Source: WTGU01 sp965242855 (GTDB taxonomy: Bacteria > Pseudomonadota > Alphaproteobacteria > UBA828). Taken from it: DNA of 64,000 bases. The notes beneath the pieces were generated by a model. It saw only the letters and a list, made by a program, of their open reading frames with translations. It made no database searches and was not told where the DNA came from. This document shows positions 36,144-44,886 of this stretch, piece after piece; positions within the stretch are counted from its first letter, which is position 1; each line of letters opens with the position of its first letter. The stretch spans positions 868,001 through 932,000 of the forward strand of contig OZ251509.1 of the NCBI GenBank assembly GCA_965242855.1, written 5' to 3'. The position numbers and the translations under genes were made by a program.

Positions 36144-37069
36144 GGGCGCCCGGCCGCCGGACGCGGTTCCGTGCGGCTGACGCGAAGCCTCTTGATGCGC
36201 CGCGGGTCGGCCTCCAGGACCTCGAAGGTGAACCCGCCGGGATGGGCGATCCGCTCGCCCGCGCGGGGCACCCGTTCGGCGAGCGCGAACACCAGCCCGC
36301 CCAGCGTGTCCACCGCCTCCTCGCCGGCGTCGTCGAGCAACGAGACCGCGAGATCGCGCTCGAGTTCGTCGATGCGCAGGCGCGCGTCGACCTCCACCGC
36401 CCCGTCGCCGAGATGGATCAGGGCGGGGCCTTCCGCCGCGTCGTGCTCGTCCTCGATTTCGCCGACGATCTCCTCGACCAGGTCTTCGATGGTGACCAGC
36501 CCGTGGGTCCCGCCGTATTCGTCGACGACCACCGCCATGTGGATGCGGGTCTCGCGCATCTCCTTCAAAAGGTCGGGGACGGGCATGGATTCGGGAACGA
36601 AGAGGATGTCGCGCCTGATCCGGTTCATGTCGAAGGGAACGGCGCCGTCCCAGTGCCGCACGACGTCGCGGATGTGGATCATGCCCACGATGTCGTCGAG
36701 ATCGCCGCGGTGGACGGGCATACGCGAGTGGCCGTTCGCCTTGACCGCCGCCACCACCTCGTCGAGCGCCGCCGACGTCTCGACCGCCGTGATGTCGTTG
36801 CGCGGGATCATGGCGTCTTCGACGGTCAACTCGCCGAAGCGGAGAAGGTTGAGCAGCAGGTCTCGCTCGTGCGGGCTGATCCGCCCGGCGGCGTCTCCCT
36901 CCTCCCCGATGATCTCGCCGAGGGATTCGCGCCAGGAGGCGCCGTGGTCGCGGCCCAGCCCCTTGCGCAGCCAGTTGCGGATGACGTCGACGAGGGACGG
37001 GGGGGCGCGGCCTCCCCGGTCGCCGTCGGCCATGTCGCCTCTAGACGGAGGTTTGTCGTCGTCGCTCAT
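36140..37069 (-). CDS. corC: CorC/HlyC-family CBS-domain transporter-associated protein
   Basis: 309 residues, no membrane helices. DAMIPRNDITAVE begins the CBS pair (about 75-200) and a C-terminal CorC_HlyC domain follows (about 225-305) with GGFTFEVLEADPRRI. The family is linked to Mg/Co efflux and membrane integrity; in the phoH-ybeY-corC-lnt order it is universal in proteobacteria. ATG 37069 preceded by GAGGCGG; it lies 29 bp inside ybeY. Confidence 0.92.
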   Translation of the reverse strand: MSDDDKPPSRGDMADGDRGGRAPPSLVDVIRNWLRKGLGRDHGASWRESLGEIIGEEGDAAGRISPHERDLLLNLLRFGELTVEDAMIPRNDITAVETSAALDEVVAAVKANGHSRMPVHRGDLDDIVGMIHIRDVVRHWDGAVPFDMNRIRRDILFVPESMPVPDLLKEMRETRIHMAVVVDEYGGTHGLVTIEDLVEEIVGEIEDEHDAAEGPALIHLGDGAVEVDARLRIDELERDLAVSLLDDAGEEAVDTLGGLVFALAERVPRAGERIAHPGGFTFEVLEADPRRIKRLRVSRTEPRPAAGRP

Positions 37070-37613
37070 GTTTCCGCCTCCGCGACCGCGAGTCGCGGGG
37101 CATGTCCGCAGCACACAGGGTAGCGCAGGGATCGCCGATGCCAAGCCCCGACAGCGCCCGCGCCTCGCGCCCGCGCATGAGCCGGGCCGCGCCGTCCTCG
37201 TGATGGTCGTGGCCCAGGAGGTGCAGCACGCCGTGGACGACGAGATGGCTCAGCCGGTCCGCGACGGCGACTCCGTCCGCCGCGCTGTCGCGCTGCACCG
37301 TCTCGCGGGCCACGACCACGTCGCCCAGCGGCAACGGCATCCCGCCCGCCGGCGGCGGCGCCTCCGCCGGCCGTTCGTGGAGCGGGAAGGCGAGGACGTC
37401 GGTCGCCCGGTCCTGGCCGCGCCAGGCCTTGTTGAGGCGCCGGACGAAGGCGTCGTCGGCCAGGACCACGCCGAGCTCGAGCGCGCCGGGCAGGCCCCCC
37501 TCCGCTTCGAGGGCGGCGGCCGCGGCGCGGCGGGCCACGGCGGCGGCTTCAGGAAGAACCGCGGGCCACGCCGGATCGCGGATTGCGATCTCGATCATCG
37601 TGATCTCGATCAT
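37041..37613 (-). CDS. ybeY: Endoribonuclease YbeY
   Basis: Metal-dependent RNase for 16S rRNA 3' maturation and ribosome quality control. 190 residues; zinc motif HGVLHLLGHDH and QDRATDVLAFP are clear. Start may be ATG 37613 or ATG 37598: a 15-bp near-duplication (ATGATCGAGATC twice) places two starts in tandem. It overlaps phoH upstream by up to 65 bp and corC downstream by 29 bp, unusually large overlaps for this operon. Confidence 0.95.
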   Translation of the reverse strand: MIEITMIEIAIRDPAWPAVLPEAAAVARRAAAAALEAEGGLPGALELGVVLADDAFVRRLNKAWRGQDRATDVLAFPLHERPAEAPPPAGGMPLPLGDVVVARETVQRDSAADGVAVADRLSHLVVHGVLHLLGHDHHEDGAARLMRGREARALSGLGIGDPCATLCAADMPRDSRSRRRKHERRRQTSV

Positions 37614-38610
37614 GGTCGGGCGCCGCCGCGCCGTAGGCTGCGAGAATGCGCGCCACCAGGGAGTGACGCATGGCGTCGGCCGGGCCGAAACGGACGAACG
37701 CGGCGCCGCCCAGCCCTTCCAGCGTGGTCACGGCATGCCGGAGGCCGGAGCGCGCGCCCGCCGGCAGGTCCACCTGGGTGAGGTCGCCCGTCACCACCAT
37801 GCGCGACCGCTCGCCGAGGCGGGTCAGGAACATCTTCATCTGGAGCGGCGTCGTGTTCTGCGCCTCGTCGAGGATGACGAAGGCCTGGGACAGCGTGCGC
37901 CCGCGCATGAACGCGAGCGGGGCGATCTCGATCTCCGCCGCCTCCAGGCGGCGCGCCACGAGGTCCGCCGGGAGCATGTCGTACAGCGCGTCGTAGAGCG
38001 GACGCAGGTAGGGGTCCACCTTGTCCTTCAGGTCGCCGGGGAGGAAGCCCAGCCGCTCCCCCGCCTCGACGGCGGGCCGCGACAGCACGATGCGTTCGAC
38101 CCGGCCGGCGAGATAGAGCGACACCGCCATCGCCACCGCGAGATAAGTCTTGCCGGTGCCCGCCGGGCCGAGGCCGAAGACCAGATCGTTGGCGAGCATC
38201 GCGCGCACGTAATCGGCCTGGCGCGGCGAGCGCGGGCTGACCGGGCGCTTGCGCGTGCGGATCACGAGCTCCGGCTCGCCCGCGGTCCCGTCCGCGCCCC
38301 GGTCCGCGTCGCCGCACGGCCGGCTCGTCGCCATGCGGATGGCGCCCTCGACCTCGCCGCCGCTCATCGGCAGGCCGCGCTTGAGTTTGTCGTAGAGATG
38401 CCGGAGCACCGCCTCGGTCGCCGCGACCGAAGGCGCGGGGCCGGTGATCGCGACCTCGTTTCCGCGCGGGCGTACGACGACGCCCAGCGCGTGTTCGAGC
38501 CGCGCCAGATGGCGATCGTGATCCCCGAACAGGAGCGGCAGGAGGGTGTTGTCGTCGAAGCGGAGCCGTGCGCCGGCGGCGTCCGGCGCTGCCGGGGCCG
38601 GGCGGCTCAA
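37549..38610 (-). CDS. ybeZ: PhoH-like ATPase YbeZ
   Basis: 353-residue PhoH-family ATPase that works with YbeY in RNA processing. Walker A is GPAGTGKTYLAV, Walker B VILDEAQNTTPLQMKMFLTR, with SRPAVEAGERLGFLPGD between them. No ATG fits; a TTG at 38610 preceded by AAGGGGGCGGGG overlaps the miaB stop as TTGA and gives the family length. The frame stays open further upstream but that is antisense-like shadow of miaB. The last 20 residues, Asp/Arg-rich, overlap ybeY. Confidence 0.93.
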   Translation of the reverse strand: MSRPAPAAPDAAGARLRFDDNTLLPLLFGDHDRHLARLEHALGVVVRPRGNEVAITGPAPSVAATEAVLRHLYDKLKRGLPMSGGEVEGAIRMATSRPCGDADRGADGTAGEPELVIRTRKRPVSPRSPRQADYVRAMLANDLVFGLGPAGTGKTYLAVAMAVSLYLAGRVERIVLSRPAVEAGERLGFLPGDLKDKVDPYLRPLYDALYDMLPADLVARRLEAAEIEIAPLAFMRGRTLSQAFVILDEAQNTTPLQMKMFLTRLGERSRMVVTGDLTQVDLPAGARSGLRHAVTTLEGLGGAAFVRFGPADAMRHSLVARILAAYGAAAPDHDRDHDDRDRNPRSGVARGSS

Positions 38611-39986
38611 GCCCCGCCCCCTTGCCGCGCCCGGCCGGGCCGCGCGCGGCCGGGCGGTACGCCGGCGAGGCCGTTGGCCGACGCCTCGACGACGGTCGCT
38701 TCCGCGACGCTCCCGAGCGCCGCGTCGGCGCCCTCCATGTGGAGCCACTGCATCCACGGGGTGCGCCCGGCGATCCAGCCGGCGCGGCGGCCGCGCCGCT
38801 CGAACAGCACCGGGACGGTGCGCCCGACCGCGCGCGCGTTGAAGCGCCGCTTCTGCGCCTCGAGCAGGCGCTGCAGCCGGCTCAACCGCTCCGCCCCGAC
38901 CTCCGCCGGGACCTGGCCGGCGCGGGACGCGGCCGGCGTTCCCGGCCGCGCGCTGTATTTGAACGAGAAGGCCTGCGCGAACCCGACCGCCCGGACGAGC
39001 GCGAGGGTCGCCGCGAAATCCTCCTCGGTCTCTCCGGGGAAGCCCACGATGAAGTCGCTGGAAAGCGCGATCGCCGGCTGCGCGGCGCGGATGGACTCCA
39101 CGAGGCGGAGATAGTCGCGGGCGGTGTGGCCGCGGTTCATCGCCGCGAGGATGCGATCCGAACCCGACTGCACCGGAAGGTGCAGGAAGGGCATCAGTTT
39201 CGGCTCCGCGCCGTGGGCCCGGACGAGGGCCGGGGTCATGTCGCGGGGGTGGGAGGTCGTGTAGCGGAGCCGCCGGAGGCCCTCGATCCCCGCGAGGCGC
39301 CCGATCAGCCCCGCCAGGTCGGTCTCGCCCGCCGCGCCCGCGCCGTGATAGGCGTTGACGTTCTGGCCGAGCAGCACGATCTCGCGCGCGCCGCGGGCGA
39401 CGAGGCGGCGCGCCTCGGCCTCGACCGCCGCGACCGGGCGCGATTCCTCCGCCCCGCGGGTATAGGGCACGACGCAGAACGTGCAGAAGCGGTCGCATCC
39501 CTCCTGGACGGTGAGGAACGCCGAGACGCCGCGCCCCGGACGCGCGCCCGCCTCCTCCGGCAGGCGGTCGAATTTCGATTCCGCCGGCAGGGCCGTATCG
39601 ACGACGGCGCCCCGCGCCCGGTGCGCGCGCGCGACCATGGCCGGCAGCCGGTGATAGGCCTGCGGCCCCACGACGATGTCGACATGGGGGGCGCGCGCCG
39701 CGACCTCCGCCCCCTCGGCCTGGGCGACGCAGCCGGCGACGGCCAGCAGCATCGGGCGGCCTCCGCGCGCCCGCGCCCGCTTCAGCGCGCGCAGCCGGCC
39801 GAGCGCGGAATAGACCTTCTCGGCGGCCTTCTCGCGGATGTGGCAGGTGTTGAGGACGACCAGATCGGCCTGGTCGATTTCCGACGTGCCGACGTAACCG
39901 AGCGGCGCCAGGACGTCCGCCATGCGGGCGGAGTCGTAGACGTTCATCTGGCAGCCGAAGGTTTTGACGTAGAGTTTTTTCGCCAC
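38607..39986 (-). CDS. miaB: tRNA-2-methylthio-N6-dimethylallyladenosine synthase
   Basis: Radical-SAM methylthiotransferase acting on i6A37 of tRNA. 459 residues: N-terminal MTTase domain (KTFGCQMNVYDSARM), radical SAM cluster motif CDRFCTFCVVPYTRGAEESR, and C-terminal TRAM domain with VPVLFERRGRRAGWIAGRTP. GTG start at 39986. First gene of the miaB-ybeZ-ybeY-corC-lnt operon. Confidence 0.96.
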   Translation of the reverse strand: MAKKLYVKTFGCQMNVYDSARMADVLAPLGYVGTSEIDQADLVVLNTCHIREKAAEKVYSALGRLRALKRARARGGRPMLLAVAGCVAQAEGAEVAARAPHVDIVVGPQAYHRLPAMVARAHRARGAVVDTALPAESKFDRLPEEAGARPGRGVSAFLTVQEGCDRFCTFCVVPYTRGAEESRPVAAVEAEARRLVARGAREIVLLGQNVNAYHGAGAAGETDLAGLIGRLAGIEGLRRLRYTTSHPRDMTPALVRAHGAEPKLMPFLHLPVQSGSDRILAAMNRGHTARDYLRLVESIRAAQPAIALSSDFIVGFPGETEEDFAATLALVRAVGFAQAFSFKYSARPGTPAASRAGQVPAEVGAERLSRLQRLLEAQKRRFNARAVGRTVPVLFERRGRRAGWIAGRTPWMQWLHMEGADAALGSVAEATVVEASANGLAGVPPGRARPGRARQGGGA

Positions 39987-40095
39987 GATCAGGCCGCGCC
40001 GCGGCGCTTCCCCGATGGCTTGCCGAGCGCGCCGAGCGGCATGGCGGCGACCTTAGCACCGCCCCGGACGCTGTCAAGATCGCCCGGGCGCTTGC

Positions 40096-41274
40096 TCACG
40101 GGGGGAGGCGCGGCGGGCGGCGCGAGAGGATGCCGGGGCCGATTTCGGCGACGTTTGAAAGCCCGCAGAGGCCCATGGCGAGGTCGATCTCGCGGCGGAA
40201 GACGTCGAACATGTGGGCCACGCCGGCCTCGCCGGCGACCGCCAGCCCCCAGAGCTGCGGCCGCCCGACCAGACAGCATTGCGCGCCGAGCGCCAGAGCC
40301 TTGACGACGTGGACGCCCCGCCTGATGCCGCCGTCGAGGAGGACCGCCGCCCGCCCGGCCACCGCCTCGGCGACCGCCGGCAGCGCCTCGACCGACGCGG
40401 CGACGCCGTCCAGCTGCCGCCCGCCGTGGTTGGAGACGATCACCCCGTCGACTCCGTTCGCCACCGCCTCGGCGGCCTCGGCCGGGTGCAGGATGCCCTT
40501 GAGCAGCAGCGGCCCCCGCCACGCCTCGCGCAGCGCGGCGACGTCCCGCCAGGTCATGCCGGGGTCGGGAAGCGTCACCATGCGCTCGGCGAGCGCGGTG
40601 AGGTCTTCGCGTTCCCCCTCCCGCCCATAGTTGCCGAAGGTGATCCGGGGAAGCGCCTTCCGCATCCGCAGCAGCCAGGGCAGCTTGAACGCCATCCGCG
40701 CCACTTCGCCGGCGGCGAGCCGGGGCGGGATGACGAAGCCGTTGCGGAGGTCGCGCTCGCGGTTGCCGAGAAGCTGCGTGTCGACGGTCACGACGAGCGC
40801 TTCGTATCCCGCCGCCGCCGCCCGCTGCGCCATCTCGCGGGTCAGCGCGCGGTCCTTGTAGATGTAGGTCTGCATCCAGCGGGGCGCGCCGGTCGCGGCC
40901 AGGGCTTCGAGGGTGCAGACCGAGCCGTGGCTCAGGCAGTAGGCGGAGCCGGCCGCCGCCGCCGCCCGCGCCGCCGCGGCCTCGCCGTCCGGCCAGAGCA
41001 GCCCGGCGAGGCCGGTGGGCGCCACGACCAGCGGCAGCGCCAGCCGGCGCCCGAACAGCGCGACGGAGAGGTCGCGCTCGGCCGCGCCGTTCAACGGCCG
41101 GGGCAGCAGCGAGGCCGATTCGAACGCCGCTTCGTTGCGCCGGAGCGTGCGTTCGTCGCCCGCCCCGCCGTCGACGAAGTCGAAGACCGCGCGCGGCAAC
41201 GCCCGCCGGGCCCCGGCCCGCAGCGCCGCGACGTTGACGGCGCGCCGCCGCCAGCGCGGGGGGCGCGCGCTCAC
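40096..41274 (-). CDS. FMN-dependent alpha-hydroxy-acid dehydrogenase (L-lactate dehydrogenase-like)
   Basis: 392-residue flavoenzyme oxidising L-2-hydroxyacids, usually L-lactate to pyruvate. The catalytic His and Arg lie in VIVSNHGGRQLDG, and LLDGGIRRGVHVVKALALGA with GRPQLWGL binds FMN phosphate. N-terminal FDFVDGGAGDERTLRRNE is typical. GTG start at 41274. LldD is likely, but mandelate or glycolate-type substrates cannot be excluded. It stands alone, separated by 109 bp from miaB. Confidence 0.9.
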   Translation of the reverse strand: MSARPPRWRRRAVNVAALRAGARRALPRAVFDFVDGGAGDERTLRRNEAAFESASLLPRPLNGAAERDLSVALFGRRLALPLVVAPTGLAGLLWPDGEAAAARAAAAAGSAYCLSHGSVCTLEALAATGAPRWMQTYIYKDRALTREMAQRAAAAGYEALVVTVDTQLLGNRERDLRNGFVIPPRLAAGEVARMAFKLPWLLRMRKALPRITFGNYGREGEREDLTALAERMVTLPDPGMTWRDVAALREAWRGPLLLKGILHPAEAAEAVANGVDGVIVSNHGGRQLDGVAASVEALPAVAEAVAGRAAVLLDGGIRRGVHVVKALALGAQCCLVGRPQLWGLAVAGEAGVAHMFDVFRREIDLAMGLCGLSNVAEIGPGILSRRPPRLPP

Positions 41275-41437
41275 CCGGCCGCCGGAGCGGGGGCGTCACG
41301 ACCGCGGCGGGCCGGCATCCGACGTTCCTCCCATAGCCGCCGTCGATACTGCGGAGCGCCGCCCCGTCCGGTCAAGGGCGCGCGGCTGACGGGCGATGTG
41401 CGCGCTGCTAGACTGCGCGGGGAAAGGGAGGCGCGGC

Positions 41438-41851
41438 ATGGCCTACTGGCTCTTGAAGTCGGAACCGGGAAGCTGGTCGTGGGAGGATCAGGTCCGCGAT
41501 GGCGTCACGGAGTGGGACGGCGTGCGCAACCATCAGGCCGACAACAACATGAAGGCCATGAAGCGCGGCGACCGCTGCTTCTTCTACCACTCGGTCAAGG
41601 CGAAGGAGATCGTCGGCGTCGTCGAGGTGGTGCGGGAGCACTACCCGGACCCGAGCGACGCGAGCGGCCGCTTCGGCATGGTCGACGTGAAGGTGGTGGC
41701 GCCCGTGCGGAAGCCGGTTTCGTTGCAGGAGATCAAGGCGGAGCCGGCGTTGCAGGACATGAGGCTCGTGCGCCAGTCGCGCCTTTCCGTAAGTCCCGTC
41801 ACCCCGGCGGAGTGGCGGCGCATCTGCGCCATGGCCGGAATCGCGGCCTGA
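41438..41851 (+). CDS. EVE-domain (PUA-like) protein
   Basis: 137 residues, a single EVE domain: YWLLKSEPGSWSWEDQ at the N-terminus, WDGVRNHQADNNMKAMKRGD, and YHSVKAKEIVGVVEVVREHY. EVE domains bind modified bases in DNA or RNA; stand-alone versions resemble eukaryotic THYN1. ATG 41438 with GGAAAGGGAGG upstream. Specific ligand unknown. Confidence 0.93.
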   Translation: MAYWLLKSEPGSWSWEDQVRDGVTEWDGVRNHQADNNMKAMKRGDRCFFYHSVKAKEIVGVVEVVREHYPDPSDASGRFGMVDVKVVAPVRKPVSLQEIKAEPALQDMRLVRQSRLSVSPVTPAEWRRICAMAGIAA

Positions 41852-41948
41852 CGCCGCCTTCGGCGCGCGGCTCTCGTCGCGCACGAAGCGCGCGCCCGGC
41901 GACGCGACGCCCGTATTTTTCTTTCCCACTCAAGCGCCGGGAGTAGTC

Positions 41949-42400
41949 CCCGTTCATACTCCCCTCCCTCACAGGGGGCCACTTGCACTCCTCCCCTCCT
42001 GACAGGGGGGAGGCCGGGAGGGGGGATAGAACGCAAACGGCCCGGCGCGCCAAGCCTCCGTCATTCCTCCGCTTTCGCGGGGCAGGCTCCGCGATCGATA
42101 GATCCGTCATTCCCGCGTGATAGATCCGTCATTTCCGCCCTCTATACCCGTCATTTCCGCACCCTTCCCCGTCATTCCCGCGAAAGCGGGAATCTGTTTC
42201 AACGGTCTCTGGATTCCCGCTTTCGCGGGAATGACGATCCGAAGAGGGCCGGGAGGGCACCGCGCGCCTTTCCCGCCCCGTCAGCGAGACCCGCCGCCGG
42301 GCCGCGATATCCCCTCCGTCAGGGGGGAACCCTCTCTTCTTCTCCTCCCCCCTGCCAAGGGGGAGGCCGGGAGGGGGGCGCCCCCGCCGCGCGGTGAAGA
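41949..42400. repeat. Intergenic region rich in dispersed palindromic repeats
   Basis: About 550 bp without a gene. It contains several copies of a CTCCC(C)/AGGGGGAGGCC palindrome (about 41959-41979, 41990-42023, 42307-42328, 42342-42378) and a series of GTCATTCCCGC-type elements at 42059, 42105, 42127, 42149 and 42170, the middle ones spaced 21-22 bp. The first family recurs at 46508-46640. Looks like REP/MITE-like chromosomal repeats rather than a coding remnant. Confidence 0.8.
42170..42236. repeat. Perfect 25-bp inverted repeat
   Basis: Arms 42170-42194 and 42212-42236 are exact reverse complements with a 17-nt loop; each arm is itself palindromic around CCCGCGAAAGCGGG. This is the common bacterial GTCATTCCCGCGAAAGCGGG repeat. 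It may also act as a bidirectional terminator between the EVE gene and the DsbA-like gene. Confidence 0.92.
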
Positions 42401-42401
42401 A

Positions 42402-43211
42402 TCAGTCCGCCCGCGCGTCCTCCACGATGGCGCGGAACTGCGCCAGCGACGGCGCGCCGCGCACCACCCGCTCGCCGATCACGAAGCTCGGCGTGGCGGC
42501 GATGCCGAGCGCCTCCGCCAGCGCCGCGTTGCGCGCGAGCGCCGCGTCGACGGCGGGGTCCGCCATGTCCCGCGCCAGGCGCTCTTCGTCGAGGCTGACG
42601 GCGCGGGCCATCTCGAAGACTCGCGCATGGTCCAGCGGCTCTTCCGCCCCCATCAGCGCGTCGTGGAAGGCCGCGTAGCCGCCCTGTTCCCGCGCGGCCA
42701 GCGCCGCTCGCGCCGCCAGGGTCGACTCCGGCCCCAGGATGGGGAACTCCTTGTAGATCAGGCGCAGGTCGCCGTTCTCCTCCAGCAGCGTATCGAGAAC
42801 CGGCTTCACGCGCCGGCAGTAGCCGCAGCGGTAATCGAAGAACTCGACCAGCGCGAGCGCGCCGTCGAGATTGCCCACGACCGGAGATTCCGGGTCGGCG
42901 AACAATGCGTCGCGGTGTCCGCCGATGGCGGCCCGGTCACGCCGCGCCTCCTCCTCGGCGCGCTTGGCCCTCAGCGCCTGCTCGGCCTCGAGCAGAACTT
43001 CCGGATGTTCGATCAGGTAATCGCGGACGATCCGCCGGATGGCCTCGACCGGGAGGCCGTCTTCCGCCGCGCGGGATTCGCACGCGGCGCCGTCGAGATC
43101 GCACAGGGTCTCCGCCTGCGCCGGTTTTCCGGCAAGCGCCGAGGCGGCTAGCGGGAGCAGGAGCGCGACCAAGGAAAGGGTCCGAGTGAGCAATCCGTGA
43201 CACCATTCCAT
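42402..43211 (-). CDS. DsbA-family thiol:disulfide oxidoreductase, exported
   Basis: 269 residues from ATG 43211 (GTG 43226 is possible). A signal peptide (LLTRTLSLVALLLPLAASALA) leads to a small helical region with EHPEVLLEAEQALRAKRAEEE, then a thioredoxin fold with the active site CGYC in FFDYRCGYCRRVKP and the cis-Pro loop ATPSFVIG. This is the BdbD/ScsC-like DsbA type found in alphaproteobacteria. It probably forms or reshuffles disulfides in periplasmic or surface proteins; the adjacent DUF4189 lipoprotein is Cys-rich and is a plausible client, which is inference from position. Confidence 0.88.
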   Translation of the reverse strand: MEWCHGLLTRTLSLVALLLPLAASALAGKPAQAETLCDLDGAACESRAAEDGLPVEAIRRIVRDYLIEHPEVLLEAEQALRAKRAEEEARRDRAAIGGHRDALFADPESPVVGNLDGALALVEFFDYRCGYCRRVKPVLDTLLEENGDLRLIYKEFPILGPESTLAARAALAAREQGGYAAFHDALMGAEEPLDHARVFEMARAVSLDEERLARDMADPAVDAALARNAALAEALGIAATPSFVIGERVVRGAPSLAQFRAIVEDARAD

Positions 43212-43406
43212 GGAAGGCACCGTCACACGAAGCGCCGCCGCGCGTCAAATCGTGGCGTCACTTCGCAACTGGCCCGGTACCCGCGCCGGTTGAGAAACCA
43301 TACCGCTCCCAAACCGAAAGCCCATCGTCGTCCGGTAGAGAGCAAAACCACGGCCAATCCCAAGAACCTCCTCTTCTCACACGCTACGTTCGCTCACTCC
43401 CGACGA

Positions 43407-44825
43407 CTATCGTGCGGTTCCGACGCATTTCGTCAGAGAAGAACCACTGATGATGTCAGTAGCAATACGACACGAGCCCCTGGGGATGGAGGTGATACCG
43501 CCGTCTAGGGCTGCAGCAACCTTTGCCTCGCATTGGGCAATAGCGGCAGCTTCGGTTGGTGCTCTTGAGGCTCCCACCACAAGGCCGAAAGCTGGTGAGA
43601 GGCATCCGTTACATCCGGATATTGCTGCCGCTACGCACCCGTTGGCACGTGCCGTCGTGACAGAGCTGCAATCCCCAAAGGTCAGGAGTGGAGATGCGGC
43701 GGCGCAGGTGGTCCGAGCGGATTGCACGGCAGCATCAGCACTGGACCTCGATGCTATTCCAATACCATATTCATGACGAACCCTGCCGCCGCCTAGGGAA
43801 GCCATCGTTGCTCCCCACGCACCGGCGACATACTGCTCCTGTCCAGAGCCGGGATCAGAGGTTCCAGGGTTGGGAGACGGAGTAGGCGTGCCTCCCGGTC
43901 CAGGAACGGAACAGCTTCCACCAGCAGGCCCAATTGTTACGAGCAAACGCGCTTCGCTTCCGGCATTGGCATCATGGCTCCACTGCTGAACCCTTCCGGC
44001 ACTATCCCCACGTCCCGTTATCCGAAGAGAACCGGTGTTGGGTCCCGAACTACCCGTGTTGAGGGCGAGAAAGTTGACTTGATTTTGCCCCGATCGCACG
44101 GGCACCACCCGACACTGCCACCTGCTGAAGATCTCGCCGGAAAATGCGACGTTTCCGTTAACGGACACTCGCACCCGGTCACCATCCTCGGCGGAGTGAT
44201 CCCTGACGCACACTTCCGCTTCCACGGGGCATGACGAAGGTATGGTCGTGGAAACATCCTGAATTCGCCTCGTGCTTCCCGGAGCCGGAGCGGAAGAGTC
44301 TCGCGGGTCTATCGTGCTTGCTTGTCCGGTCGCGGGAGAGGGACCACCAGTGTAACACTGTGAGAAGGTGCCTCCGCTAGCACCTGTCACGACCGTGCAG
44401 TTCTGGCCCCCGCTTGCATGACAGGCCGCGATCGCCTTGGTATGGGCGTCATCTTTAGACGAAGCCCATGCCACGCCGGCCCTGTTGCCGTCGGCACTCT
44501 TGGCAGCCGCCCCGCAGGCGTTGCGGAACCACAGAACTTCCCGGCAGTTGGTCCCTCCGTTTTCTGAACACCCAGCCAAGGCCGAGTTCCGAGCCGAGGA
44601 CCGACTGTCTCCAGAACGCATTGCCCCAGCGTAATTGTCGCCGTAGGCAATCGAGCCATAGCGATCCCTGCTCGGAGTGGGAGTGGGCGTGGGCATGACC
44701 CTCGTCTCCTGCTTCGGCGTCGGCGCCGGATTGCCGCCTCCACCGCCGCCACCGCACGCCGCCAGCCCGAGGAGGGCGAGACCACAGACGAGTGCCGACA
44801 GTCCCTTCGACTTGTTCCGGTTCAT
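43407..44825 (-). CDS. Lipoprotein with two DUF4189 domains
   Basis: 472 residues. Signal peptide with lipobox (LALLGLAAC), then seven glycines and a Pro/Thr stalk. The first DUF4189 domain (about 55-160) shows YGSIAYGD and cysteine pairs; a middle domain follows (about 200-300) with SCPVEAEVCVRDHS; a second DUF4189 domain (about 330-470) starts AGAWGATMASLG. DUF4189 proteins are secreted and Cys-rich with unknown role. GC is lower than average. ATG 44825 with GGGAGG upstream; 61 bp after the barrel protein gene, probably co-transcribed with it. Confidence 0.8.
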   Translation of the reverse strand: MNRNKSKGLSALVCGLALLGLAACGGGGGGGNPAPTPKQETRVMPTPTPTPSRDRYGSIAYGDNYAGAMRSGDSRSSARNSALAGCSENGGTNCREVLWFRNACGAAAKSADGNRAGVAWASSKDDAHTKAIAACHASGGQNCTVVTGASGGTFSQCYTGGPSPATGQASTIDPRDSSAPAPGSTRRIQDVSTTIPSSCPVEAEVCVRDHSAEDGDRVRVSVNGNVAFSGEIFSRWQCRVVPVRSGQNQVNFLALNTGSSGPNTGSLRITGRGDSAGRVQQWSHDANAGSEARLLVTIGPAGGSCSVPGPGGTPTPSPNPGTSDPGSGQEQYVAGAWGATMASLGGGRVRHEYGIGIASRSSADAAVQSARTTCAAASPLLTFGDCSSVTTARANGCVAAAISGCNGCLSPAFGLVVGASRAPTEAAAIAQCEAKVAAALDGGITSIPRGSCRIATDIISGSSLTKCVGTAR

Positions 44826-44886
44826 TGACGCCTCCCGGGCGTTTCCTGCGCGCGGCCGCGCGGGTTCGTTCGTGAAACTCGTGCGG

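Noticed and set aside
38610..40077. N-terminally extended PhoH protein of about 840 residues
   Set aside because: The extra part is out of frame with miaB on the same DNA and has no homology; PhoH of family length begins at TTG 38610.
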